From Vicinamibacteria bacterium (GTDB lineage Bacteria; Acidobacteriota; Vicinamibacteria; Fen-336), in NCBI GenBank assembly GCA_016934575.1, contig JAFGSN010000022.1, forward strand, positions 1 to 35,297: a stretch of DNA of 35,297 bases. Direction: 5' to 3'. The translations under genes were made by a program, and so were the position numbers. The notes below the pieces were generated by a model that was not told where the DNA came from, did not search any database, and was given only the letters and a program-made list of their open reading frames with translations. Positions 1-8,307 of the stretch are shown here, one piece after another. Within the stretch, counting starts at the first letter, position 1, and every line of letters starts with the position of its first letter.

Positions 1-294
1 GTTCTTGTCACTGAGTTGCTTTATTGCAGAGCGAAGTCTTCCGGTCAAGCCGAACGATCACATTGCCGGCGGAGCGTCACATTTGCTCGGACGGCTTCCA
101 CGCCGGCATGGACTATTCTCGTTGCCCGTCCAGGCTCACGGATCCGGATTCAGTCGGTGACAGGTGCCATCCAGGGGGGACGGGATCGACACGTGGAGTC
201 GCTGTAACTTGCTGATCACGCTGGCTTATTCACGGCATGAGGTTTGCAATGAATAGTAACAACGCGCGACCGAATGGTTGCCCGGGAGGTCGCC
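1..294. other. No recognisable gene; upstream region of the FecR-like gene
   Basis: Short open frames cross this stretch in two plus-strand frames, but their products are Arg/Ser-rich with no family resemblance and no ribosome-binding site, so they are not called. No tRNA, riboswitch or strong promoter is evident. The last bases (284-290, GGGAGGT) are the ribosome-binding site of the next gene. The true 5' neighbour lies outside the window. Confidence 0.5.
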
Positions 295-2049
295 ATGCAG
301 GCAAGCTTCTACCGTCCGCTTCTCGGCGTGATGATGTTGACAGGGGGCCTTGCCGGCTTCGGGTGGGCCGAGGAACGCGATCTCATCGCACGATTCCGTG
401 AAATCGAACCGGGTGTGATGGTGCAGCGTGCATCCGAAGCCGGCGCCGAATCGGCGGAAATCAATCTTCCGTTCATGCCGGGGGACAGGGCCTGGACGGA
501 CGCCACTGGTCGCGCCGAGCTGCAGTTCGCCGACGGCAGTCTTCTGTGGCTCGATGTGGGAAGCAAGCTCGACTTCGTGGCGCTGGAGTCTGACGACCAG
601 GCCGTCTTGCGACTCTGGTCAGGCGCACTGATGATCCGCGTTCTTTCTCCGGAGGTCGCCTTTACGGTTGAATCAGCGACCGCCTCCGCATCGACACGCG
701 GGCTTACGGAGGTTCGCATCGATATCCTGAACGCGGAGACGCGCGTGACGACGTATGCGGGCGAGGTGGCGCTCGAAAACGGCGCCGGTCAAAGAACGCT
801 GCAAGCCGGCGCTCGCGCCCATGCTCGCTCCAATGCGATCGATTTCGACGTCGACTCTTTCGATCCATATGCTGCGGATGTTTTCGAGCGTTGGGTGAAA
901 CGACGTGGAGGCGAGATCCGCTGGAGCGACGCTCGCGCTCGGGGCTTGCCCGAGGAAATCGCGCCATATGCCGACGAACTCGACGCTCATGGCACGTGGC
1001 GTCACGATACGGACGCCGGCGACGTCTGGTGCCCGCATGTCGAGGCGGACTGGTCGCCCTATGCCGACGGACGTTGGATCTGGACGAGCTACGGCTGGAC
1101 CTGGGTGCCGTACGAACGTTGGGGTTGGGCGGCATATCACTATGGACGCTGGGGATTCTCCCCGAGCCTGGGGTGGCACTGGATCCCTGGCCGGATCTGG
1201 GGTCCGGCATGGGTTTCCTGGACCATCGGGCGCGACTATGTCGGCTGGCGTCCCCTTGGACGATACAATCATTCGGTTTTCATCTCGCATCATCGACAGA
1301 GTCGCTTCGATCGTGCATGGCGCTTTGCACGGCGAGCCGATTTCGGCTCGCGCGGGTTATCGAGACGCCATCATGGAGGCGATTTCAGGCCCGCGCGATC
1401 GCGATTCGCCGCTTACGCGAGCAGCGAGCGCCATCCGAGCCGGGATCTGACGCGATGGGAACGGCCGAAACGACGAATGACCAGCCCTGGTCGTCGCATT
1501 GAAAGATCCATGGCGCGAAAGATCGACGGCCGCCGAGTTGCCGGCCGATCGACGGCCGTCGGTTCTTCGCGAAGGTTTCCGATGCGTTCATCCGACGCTC
1601 AACGAAGCGGCGTGGACCGTCGTGTTCCTTCATCGAATCGCGGGACTTCCACCACGCGACGTGATGATTCAAGCTTTTCCGCGCGTACTTCCATGAGAAC
1701 GGTCCGCGAACGCCAGGCGCGAACCCGAGAGATCAGTCCGCGAGGATCGGTTGAAAGACAAAGTCCCCAGCGTGGCGATAGCCGATCGGTGTCGCGAAAG
1801 AACCGAAGCGCGACAAGTCACGATCCGGTCTCGCGTTTTCTGAGGTCGCGGTCGCGCACGACGGAATCGAGCCGCCGTGATGGCGCTCGTTCCGAAAGAC
1901 GTTTGCGGACCGAACGCTCATCGTCATCGTCGAAGGGCGAGAGCCGCCGCGCAACCTCGTCCGAGCGCCGGAGATCACAGGATGGCGCAACTTCGTCCAA
2001 GCGTCGCCAATCGAAAGGCGACAGAGGACGTTCCAGTCGCCGCAGGTAA
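295..2049 (+). CDS. Exported FecR-domain / DUF6600-like Trp-rich protein with Arg/Ser-rich tail
   Basis: I start at ATG 295 rather than the in-frame ATG at 274. GGGAGGT lies five bases upstream, and the product then begins with a signal peptide (about residues 1-25, cleavage near GWAEE). Residues 65-180 resemble a FecR-type beta domain (ELQFADGSLLWLDVGSKL, then a segment ending in YAGEVALENGAG). Residues 230-325 form a Trp/Tyr/Gly-rich repeat region (YGWTWVPYERWGWAAYHYG, then GWHWIPGRIWG) of the type seen in DUF6600 proteins. Residues from about 330 to 584 are low complexity and almost entirely Arg and Ser with some Thr, Gly and Asp, so extremely basic. The protein is probably periplasmic or surface exposed. 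Its function is unknown; the tail could bind polyanions or nucleic acid. It converges on murI. Confidence 0.8.
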   Translation: MQASFYRPLLGVMMLTGGLAGFGWAEERDLIARFREIEPGVMVQRASEAGAESAEINLPFMPGDRAWTDATGRAELQFADGSLLWLDVGSKLDFVALESDDQAVLRLWSGALMIRVLSPEVAFTVESATASASTRGLTEVRIDILNAETRVTTYAGEVALENGAGQRTLQAGARAHARSNAIDFDVDSFDPYAADVFERWVKRRGGEIRWSDARARGLPEEIAPYADELDAHGTWRHDTDAGDVWCPHVEADWSPYADGRWIWTSYGWTWVPYERWGWAAYHYGRWGFSPSLGWHWIPGRIWGPAWVSWTIGRDYVGWRPLGRYNHSVFISHHRQSRFDRAWRFARRADFGSRGLSRRHHGGDFRPARSRFAAYASSERHPSRDLTRWERPKRRMTSPGRRIERSMARKIDGRRVAGRSTAVGSSRRFPMRSSDAQRSGVDRRVPSSNRGTSTTRRDDSSFSARTSMRTVRERQARTREISPRGSVERQSPQRGDSRSVSRKNRSATSHDPVSRFLRSRSRTTESSRRDGARSERRLRTERSSSSSKGESRRATSSERRRSQDGATSSKRRQSKGDRGRSSRRR

Positions 2050-2102
2050 GCCGTCGCGTCGTCGACCGCGTTCTTCGCGCATGCCCGGCGAGGCGCGCCG
2101 GA

Positions 2103-2119
2103 CGGCGTCGGCGACGCCG
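2103..2119. terminator. GC hairpin between convergent genes, possible terminator
   Basis: CGGCGTC and GACGCCG form a perfect 7-bp stem with a 3-base loop, in the 92-base gap between the convergent FecR-like gene and murI. There is no T-tract on either side, so a Rho-independent role is uncertain. Confidence 0.25.
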
Positions 2120-2141
2120 GAGAGCGCCGACAGGATCGCCC

Positions 2142-2954
2142 TTACAGCTCCACGCGTTCCGAGGCCACCGGATGCCCGAGAAACAGCGCGGCCAGGCGTT
2201 CGAAGGCGTCCGTGCGATCGGTCGTCAGGAACTCGGACGCACCCCCGCGCGTGAGGCGGCTTTCGATCTCGGGATGTCGTTTCAGGTAATCCTCGAGGCT
2301 GGGAGCGACGATCTCTCCCTGGACGAGAATCCGCACATCGGACGGCACGACGGCGCGAATGCTCTCGAGAATCAAGGGGTAGTGCGTGCACGCCAGAAGC
2401 AGCGTGTCGACTTGTCGGGATTGATCCACGGTGTGTTCCCAGTATTTTCTCAAGAAGTATTCGAGGCCGTTTCCCGAGAGCTCGCCGTTCTCGATCAAGG
2501 GCACGAGCAACGGGCAGGCGACTTGAATCAAGCGCAGGTCGCTTCTCAGCTTGGCCAGCTCGAGGGCGTAGCTTTGCGAGAGAACCGTTCCGGGAGTGGC
2601 CCAGAGCGCCACTCGTTTTTGTTTTTCCAGCCGCGCCACCGCTTCGATCGAGGGGCGGATGATTCCCAGCACGCGGCGGTCGGGAAAGGCGCCGGGCAGG
2701 AGCTGCTGTTGTATCGTTCGCAGCGCCTTGGCCGAAGAAGTGTTGCAGGCGATGATGACGAGCGCGCAGTCGCGGGCGAAGAGGAAGCGAACCGCCTCGC
2801 GCGTGAACTTGTGGACGGCCTCGAAGGAACGCTGGCCGTACGGCGTGCGCGCGTTGTCGCCCAGGTAGACGAAATCGTACCGCGGCAAACGCGCGTGGAT
2901 GCTCCTGTAAATCGTGAGGCCGCCGAATCCTGAGTCAAAAACGCCGATTCTCAC
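2142..2954 (-). CDS. murI: Glutamate racemase
   Basis: Interconverts L- and D-glutamate in the cytoplasm to supply D-Glu for peptidoglycan. The protein opens with the family signature VRIGVFDSGFGGLT. The two catalytic cysteines are visible in IIACNTSSAKAL (Cys70) and LLACTHYPLI (Cys189), and YLGDNARTPYG is also typical. I choose GTG at 2954. It gives 270 residues, normal for MurI, and starts 13 bases after the stop of the upstream glycosyltransferase gene. A longer frame from 3062 would add 36 unrelated residues and overlap that gene. It is probably cotranscribed with the glycosyltransferase from the promoter at 4192-4220. Identification is secure; the start is inferred. Confidence 0.93.
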   Translation of the reverse strand: MRIGVFDSGFGGLTIYRSIHARLPRYDFVYLGDNARTPYGQRSFEAVHKFTREAVRFLFARDCALVIIACNTSSAKALRTIQQQLLPGAFPDRRVLGIIRPSIEAVARLEKQKRVALWATPGTVLSQSYALELAKLRSDLRLIQVACPLLVPLIENGELSGNGLEYFLRKYWEHTVDQSRQVDTLLLACTHYPLILESIRAVVPSDVRILVQGEIVAPSLEDYLKRHPEIESRLTRGGASEFLTTDRTDAFERLAALFLGHPVASERVEL

Positions 2955-2967
2955 CGAATCGCATCCA

Positions 2968-4128
2968 TCATGGGCTTTGATCGCGTCCACTCCCCGTTGC
3001 GGGTCGGGCCGGATCCATGCGCTCGCCCGCCGCCGATCGGTTCTGCCGAAGCTGCCAGGCAAAACGCAGCGTCGCGACGTAATTGAAGACGCCGCCGATC
3101 GTCACGCCGACGAACCCGGCCACGATCCAGTGAACTCCGAATCCGTGAAGATGCGTGGCGATCGCGAGATTGATCGCGGCGCCGACGCCGCAGAGGAGAG
3201 AGAAAAAGAGCCAGCCCTGAAGCATGCGCCAGCCGCGCAGGCGCAGGTCGCGGTGCGTGAAGACGTTGTTCAGATAAAAGTTGATGGCCATCACGAACAG
3301 CGTGGCGAGGGCTTGTGAATACGGGAAGGCCAGGCCCCAGGACCGATGGAGCAGGGCGAGAACGACGAGGTGGAACATAACGCCCAGGCCGCCCACGACG
3401 GCGAACATCATGAATCTAGCCGGCAAGACCTTTCCCAGCAACTTCTCCGCGAGCAGCACGAAATACTCCCAGACGACGAGCGTATCGAGCTTGCTCTCGC
3501 CCCACAGGCGGCCGCGAAACGTATACGGAATCTCTCGATAACGCAATTCTCCGGGCGTCGAGGCGATGATGTCCAGCAGGATCTTGAAGCCTTTTCCCGT
3601 GAGGCGTCGTTTCGTGCGATCGAGCAACCGACGTTTCAGCATGAAGAATCCGCTCATCGGGTCCGTCAGCTCCGCGCCGATGATGGCGCGGCCCAGGCGC
3701 GTGGCGCAGCGGCTGGCGAAACGACGCCTGTCGCTCAGGCTCGCCAAATCTTCCGGGCGCGTGTACCGGCTGCCGATCACCAGGTCGAGGTCGTCGTCGA
3801 TGAGCGTCTCGATCATGCGCGGCAGGAGGGTCTCGTCATGCTGCATATCGGCGTCCATGACGGCCAGATAAGGAGCGGAGGACGCGAGCATGCCCTCGAT
3901 GCAGGCGCCGGCCAGACCGCGCCGGCCGATGCGTTGCAGGCAACGTACGCGGGCGTCGGTTTCGGCGATCTCGCGCAACCGCTCGGCCGTTCCGTCGCTG
4001 GAGTCGTCGTCGACGAAAATCGCCTCCCAGTCGACGCCGGCGAGCGTTCGGCGGAGCCGTTCGAGCAGCGGATCGACGTTCCCACGCTCGTTGAGCGTCG
4101 GGATGACGACCGTCAGTCGAGCTGTCAT
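2968..4128 (-). CDS. GT2 family glycosyltransferase fused to a GtrA membrane domain
   Basis: Residues 1-235 are a dolichyl-phosphate-mannose-synthase-like GT2 domain: LTVVIPTLNERGNV at the start, FVDDDSSDGT, the metal/nucleotide DxD in MDADMQHD (Asp92-Asp94) and GSRY. Residues about 238-355 are a GtrA-like domain with four predicted membrane helices (ARFMMFAVVGGLGV onward). Family knowledge suggests transfer of a sugar from a nucleotide donor to polyprenyl phosphate, with the GtrA part helping move the lipid-linked sugar across the membrane. The acceptor cannot be read from sequence. The last 25 or so residues are hydrophilic. No clear ribosome-binding site precedes ATG 4128. It is the first gene of a likely two-gene unit with murI. 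Confidence 0.9.
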   Translation of the reverse strand: MTARLTVVIPTLNERGNVDPLLERLRRTLAGVDWEAIFVDDDSSDGTAERLREIAETDARVRCLQRIGRRGLAGACIEGMLASSAPYLAVMDADMQHDETLLPRMIETLIDDDLDLVIGSRYTRPEDLASLSDRRRFASRCATRLGRAIIGAELTDPMSGFFMLKRRLLDRTKRRLTGKGFKILLDIIASTPGELRYREIPYTFRGRLWGESKLDTLVVWEYFVLLAEKLLGKVLPARFMMFAVVGGLGVMFHLVVLALLHRSWGLAFPYSQALATLFVMAINFYLNNVFTHRDLRLRGWRMLQGWLFFSLLCGVGAAINLAIATHLHGFGVHWIVAGFVGVTIGGVFNYVATLRFAWQLRQNRSAAGERMDPARPATGSGRDQSP

Positions 4129-4191
4129 CGGGAGATCATGCCGTCGCGGTGACGCCGCCTTGAATCGCGTGTTGCTCCATCGTGATGGCGG

Positions 4192-4220
4192 AGACTAGCC
4201 GTCGTCTTCGGGCGTGTCAA
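4192..4220 (-). promoter_or_regulatory. Sigma70-type promoter for the glycosyltransferase-murI unit
   Basis: On the minus strand a perfect TTGACA -35 (4215-4220) is followed by a 17-bp spacer and TAGTCT (4192-4197). The leader to ATG 4128 would be about 57 bases. It lies in the gap after the end of the LacZ-like gene, so the downstream pair can be transcribed independently. Confidence 0.7.
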
Positions 4221-4269
4221 CAGCGTTGAAATAGTCTGCTCTCACGAACCGATTGGCCGCGTGTTCGCT

Positions 4270-7200
4270 TCATTTTCGACCGACGGCCGCGGCGATCTCG
4301 CTCCATGCCGGTTTTGAAAAAGCTTCTCCGAGCGCTTCCTGGAACAGCCGCGGCCAGCGGCCCGCCTCGAGAGGCACGATGCGCATCGATCCGCGCTCCG
4401 ACTGGACCGCCGAGGCCGGCAGAGGGAAACGAGTGAGCATGTCGGCCGGCATGCCGCCCTTTCCCGCGACGCGCAAAGACTGAGACAGGACCATGCCGTT
4501 TGGCGCCTGACTCAAACGGATCGTCGAGCCTTCGAAAAGGAAACCGAAACCGTTGCCCTGGGCGTCGGTCACCGCGGCCAGATCGACGCGGCTTCGATTG
4601 CCCGAAAAGAAACGACCGAGGGTCTCGGTGTCCGGCATCAGGCAGATGTGGTGAATCCCGCGTTCGGCCGCCTCGCCCTGTCCGGGATAGGAGCAGTAAG
4701 GCCCGTCGCCGAGCCAGACGAGGTGGGTCAGGGAATGAGGCAGCAAGAATCCCAGCCCGAGATCGAGGAAGCTGTCCTGTGCGTCGATGGGGCGCAGCTC
4801 GTAGGACACGTCGAGCCATCCCCGGGGCAGCACCTCGCACACGACGTCGGCCTGCACGCGCTGGCCCTGTTGTTGCTCGTTCGAGCGGTGGAACTCGAGC
4901 ATGAGGCGGATTCGCCGTCCGCCGTCCCGCGTCTTTTCCGTCTCCTGGCTGCGCACGATCGCGCGTTCAATGAGCGGATTCTCCCAGTAGCGGAGGCCGG
5001 CCTTTCGGTACTGGAGAATCTCCGCCATTTCAGGCTCGCGGCCGGCGCGCAACAGGGGACCGGCGAACCAGAGATCCATCCGGCCCACTCGCACGGTCAG
5101 ATTTGATCGCGGATGAACCATGACCTCCAGATTGCCCACGCTGATTTCTTCCATATCGCCAGCGCGACGGCTTCTGACGGGCAGCGTTTCCGCCGTCGCC
5201 AAGCGAACGGCGAAATCCACGCGTTGCGACTCGGGCAGCAAGCGTATGGAATGTTCGTAGATCGGGCGTCCCGCGTTGTCGATGAACGAGAGAAGCAGGA
5301 GGTGATCGCGCCGATCCAGTTCGGCCGGCACGTCCACGCTCAGTCGTATCGTCCCTTGCTGTCTTGGGGGCAGCGCGACCGACAAGGGGGCCCGGCTATG
5401 CACGCGTCCTTCCTGGAGGATGCGCCACTCGCCGCGGATCTGATCGAGGTTCGTGAAGTCGTGGCGGTTCTGTATCGGTATCGACAGCGTTTGACGGCCC
5501 GAGCGGGTGGTGATCGACGACTCCGGAATCACGATGGGCGAGAAAACCTTGCGCGCGAGCCAGTAGTCGTCCTGGGGAATGCGATCGGCGTACACAAGGC
5601 CGTCGCTTCCCGCGGCGCCGCGGCTGTCGAGCGCATCGTTCATCGAAAGCAAGACGTCGACGCTGACGTCCGGCGAGGATTCGGCCAAGGCGAGACGGTC
5701 GTCGACGCTCAGGTGGATCGCTCGTCCGGCAAGATTGCGACGCAGGCCTCGATCCTGAAAATGCCAGATACAGCCGCCGGCGAGGCGATCGTGCTGTTGC
5801 ATCAGCTCCCAACGGCTGGCGAGACCCTCGAGCGCCGTTCCGAGCGCGCGATTGAACGCGGTCACGAGGATCGGGCGGGTGACGCGCGCATCCGCCGCCG
5901 CCTCGGCCAGGGTCCAGCGTTTTCGTCCGGGCGCCGGGAGCGCGTCGGGATCGTGCGGAGCGAGAATGTCGGCGCTCGCCGAGAGATTGGCGTCGTACGA
6001 ACCGTCCGACTTGCCCGCGCCGGGCAGGAGCCTGGGCCGGGTCGGGTCCAAGCTACGGATACGTTCCACGGTGGCGAGGACGATCGGCGTCGCCGGGCTT
6101 TCATCGCCAACGCCCCACGCGATGACCGAGGGATGGTCCTTGTCCCGCTCCACGATCGCTTCGGCGCGCGCCATGACGGCGTCCCTGAATCCTGGATCGC
6201 GCAAGAGATCGGCGCCTTTTCCAAAAGGCACGGCGTCGATCACATAGAGGCCGTGACGGTCGCACAGATCGAGGAAGACGGGATGCGGGGGCGCATGCGA
6301 GAAGCGAACCGCGTTGATGTTGCCTCTTTTCATCAGCTCGACGTCGCGGATGTAATGCTCTTCTCGCATGGCACGCCCGACGTCCGGATGGATGTCGTCG
6401 TAGTTCACCCCGCGGATCTTGATCGGGCGATGGTTGAGCCGGAGCACGCCGTTTTCCACCGAAACCCGCCGGATGCCGACGATCCGCCGAACGGAATGCG
6501 TCGTCGATCCCGCTAGATTCAGGGCGATGCGCCACTCATAGAGGTCGGGCGTCTCGGCGCTCCACAATTTGGGCGCGGCGACTTCGGCGTCGAGCGCGAC
6601 ACGCGCGTTGTCGTCGCGGATCAACGCGAACGATTGCGCGGCGCTGGCGACAGTCCCGCCGGCGGAATCGTGAAGAGTTCCGGAGATCTCGCCGCGAACG
6701 GCTCCCCGATCGGCTCCCCGGCGCACGAGGACGCTGAGTTGCACGCGCGCGCGCGCGCCGTCGGGCGTCACCTCGGTCGTCGTCGTCGCGTCCGCGATGC
6801 AGGGATCGGGCGCCGACAGCAGAAGCACGTCGCGGAAGATGCCCGAGAGCGCCCAGACATCGTGCGTGTCGAGCTCCAGACCGCGATATTGTCGATAAAC
6901 ACGCACGGCGAGAGTGTTTCGTCCGTCGTGCTGAAGGAAGCTCGTGACGTCGAACTCGCTCCGGCAACAGGGGATCTCGTGCGATCCCGCGCGCTGTCCG
7001 TTGAGCCAGAACTCGAAGCCCCAGGACACGCCCTCGAAGCGCAAGATGATCCGCCGGTTCGCCCATTGTCGCGGAACGGCAAAGCTGCGGCGATACAACC
7101 CGACGCCGACTCCGGGCCTGCCGAAATGAAGCTGTCCGAAACCCGCCAACTCCCAGTTGCCGGGCACGCGGATCTTGCTCCAGCTCGAATCGTCGTAATC

Positions 7201-7368
7201 CGGCAGAATGAAGTCCGCCTCGGTGATTCCGAACTTGAATTTCCATTCGCCGTTGAGCGAGACCGACCATTGCTCGTCCTGATCTTGTTGCGCGAAAGGC
7301 TGCGCGGGCGCGGCGATAGCGGACGCCGCCAGGATCAAGCCCATCCAGAAGAGCGCTCTGGCGATCAT
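4270..7368 (-). CDS. Secreted LacZ-like GH2 family protein, catalytically degenerate
   Basis: 1032 residues with a signal peptide (about 1-20). Domain order matches LacZ: sugar-binding jelly roll (about 30-185, SLNGEWKFKFG), Ig-like (190-305), TIM barrel (310-560, IRGVNYDDIHP, NAVRFSHAPPHP, HPSVIAWGVGDES), then an Ig-like and a beta-gal small-chain-like domain to the end (VWLGDGPYCSYPG). Aligned by eye with E. coli LacZ, the acid/base Glu is kept (Glu423) but the preceding Asn is Asp422. The nucleophile Glu537 becomes Ala504 in a gap-free segment (RPILVTAFNRALG against RPLILCEYAHAMG). Mg ligands Glu416 and His418 become Gly383 and Gly385. Hydrolysis by the usual retaining mechanism is unlikely, so this may be a binding protein or a diverged enzyme. 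AGGAGG precedes ATG 7368. Confidence 0.88.
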   Translation of the reverse strand: MIARALFWMGLILAASAIAAPAQPFAQQDQDEQWSVSLNGEWKFKFGITEADFILPDYDDSSWSKIRVPGNWELAGFGQLHFGRPGVGVGLYRRSFAVPRQWANRRIILRFEGVSWGFEFWLNGQRAGSHEIPCCRSEFDVTSFLQHDGRNTLAVRVYRQYRGLELDTHDVWALSGIFRDVLLLSAPDPCIADATTTTEVTPDGARARVQLSVLVRRGADRGAVRGEISGTLHDSAGGTVASAAQSFALIRDDNARVALDAEVAAPKLWSAETPDLYEWRIALNLAGSTTHSVRRIVGIRRVSVENGVLRLNHRPIKIRGVNYDDIHPDVGRAMREEHYIRDVELMKRGNINAVRFSHAPPHPVFLDLCDRHGLYVIDAVPFGKGADLLRDPGFRDAVMARAEAIVERDKDHPSVIAWGVGDESPATPIVLATVERIRSLDPTRPRLLPGAGKSDGSYDANLSASADILAPHDPDALPAPGRKRWTLAEAAADARVTRPILVTAFNRALGTALEGLASRWELMQQHDRLAGGCIWHFQDRGLRRNLAGRAIHLSVDDRLALAESSPDVSVDVLLSMNDALDSRGAAGSDGLVYADRIPQDDYWLARKVFSPIVIPESSITTRSGRQTLSIPIQNRHDFTNLDQIRGEWRILQEGRVHSRAPLSVALPPRQQGTIRLSVDVPAELDRRDHLLLLSFIDNAGRPIYEHSIRLLPESQRVDFAVRLATAETLPVRSRRAGDMEEISVGNLEVMVHPRSNLTVRVGRMDLWFAGPLLRAGREPEMAEILQYRKAGLRYWENPLIERAIVRSQETEKTRDGGRRIRLMLEFHRSNEQQQGQRVQADVVCEVLPRGWLDVSYELRPIDAQDSFLDLGLGFLLPHSLTHLVWLGDGPYCSYPGQGEAAERGIHHICLMPDTETLGRFFSGNRSRVDLAAVTDAQGNGFGFLFEGSTIRLSQAPNGMVLSQSLRVAGKGGMPADMLTRFPLPASAVQSERGSMRIVPLEAGRWPRLFQEALGEAFSKPAWSEIAAAVGRK

Positions 7369-7427
7369 CTCTCCCTCCTGCTTCGTTCCGGTCTCAACGA
7401 GCCGCGCTGTACGGATATGCTAAAAAC

Positions 7428-7456
7428 AGTCTAGCGTTCTCGACCGGCCGTATCAA
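7428..7456 (-). promoter_or_regulatory. Sigma70-type promoter for the LacZ-like gene
   Basis: Minus-strand TTGATA (7451-7456), 17-bp spacer, TAGACT (7428-7433). The transcript would start about 50 bases before ATG 7368 and include its AGGAGG site. It sits in the divergent gap with the response regulator. Confidence 0.65.
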
Positions 7457-7472
7457 TTCTGCCCGGGTCGTC

Positions 7473-8270
7473 ATGTCATGGACACAACGACGGCCTTCAA
7501 GATTTCGCGGAGGCGCGTCGAGCAGGGACCCGCTTGATGTACTATCCTTAAACGTTGTGGCTGGCGCTGAAACGGGCGAAAGGAAAGCGCGGATCCTCGT
7601 CGTGGACGACGACCGCAGCGTGCTGGATCTGCTGGTGGTCGTGCTGCGAGACGCCGGTTTCTCCGTGGATAGCGTTGACAACGGCAAGGACGGACTGCGC
7701 GCCATCGAAGCGCGCCGGCCCGACCTCCTGCTGCTCGACGTCATCATGCCGGGGATGAACGCCTGGTCGTTTCTGCGATCGCTTCAGGCGCATCCCCCTG
7801 TCCCGCCCGTGATCGTCATTTCCGGCGAGCACGCTTCCCCGCGAGCGCTTGGGCCGCTGGCGAGCGCCGTATGCGCGTATATTCCCAAGCCGTTCGCCAT
7901 ACGCCAGCTCGTATCGACCTGCCATCAAGTCATCGCGGCCAACGCCAAGGCTTCTCCGCCGGCTCATGAGCGTCGAAGCGAACCCCGCCGCCTGCTGGTC
8001 GTGGGCGTCACGCTCATGACCGCCCGCGGCCAGCCGGTCGCCGCCGGTTACTCGCGGAATCTGAGCCGCAACGGGGCGCAGATCGACGTGGGCGCGTCTC
8101 TTGAGCCAGGACTCGACATCCGGGTGGCGTTACATCTTCCGGATTACTGGGAACCACTGACTCTCTCTGCTCGCGTGATGTGGCGGGAGAGCACGATTCT
8201 GGGCGTGCGTTTCTTTGATCCGACTCCGGAGGATCGACGGCGTCTCCGAACGCTGCTCGGCTTTGTATGA
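7473..8270 (+). CDS. Response regulator with C-terminal PilZ domain
   Basis: A REC domain occupies about residues 38-155: the acidic pocket in ILVVDDDRSV, phosphoacceptor Asp89 in LLLLDVIMPGM, VIVISGEH and the conserved Lys in YIPKPF. A PilZ-like domain follows (about 165-265), with an Arg-rich entry (HERRSEPRR) and NLSRNGAQI in place of the usual D/N-x-S-x-x-G. This implies a phosphorylation input combined with possible cyclic-di-GMP binding. No histidine kinase is adjacent. The start is uncertain: ATG 7473 lacks a ribosome-binding site and gives 37 extra residues before REC, while GTG 7557 would place REC at residue 10, also without a ribosome-binding site. The nuclease gene follows 37 bases downstream. 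Confidence 0.85.
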   Translation: MSWTQRRPSRFRGGASSRDPLDVLSLNVVAGAETGERKARILVVDDDRSVLDLLVVVLRDAGFSVDSVDNGKDGLRAIEARRPDLLLLDVIMPGMNAWSFLRSLQAHPPVPPVIVISGEHASPRALGPLASAVCAYIPKPFAIRQLVSTCHQVIAANAKASPPAHERRSEPRRLLVVGVTLMTARGQPVAAGYSRNLSRNGAQIDVGASLEPGLDIRVALHLPDYWEPLTLSARVMWRESTILGVRFFDPTPEDRRRLRTLLGFV

Positions 8271-8307
8271 AGAAGCTTCGCGTTTTTCCCGGCCGATATC
8301 CTTTAAA

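Noticed and set aside
16-215. Two overlapping short plus-strand frames at the window start
   Set aside because: Low-complexity, Arg/Ser-biased products without ribosome-binding sites or recognisable ends of a known gene.
5113-6516. Plus-strand open frame inside the LacZ-like gene
   Set aside because: Antisense shadow of a clear GH2 reading frame with promoter and ribosome-binding site.
6743-6758. CG-alternating run (GCGCGCGCGCG) as a possible repeat element
   Set aside because: It encodes Arg-Ala-Arg-Ala in the LacZ-like protein and is explained by GC-rich codon use.
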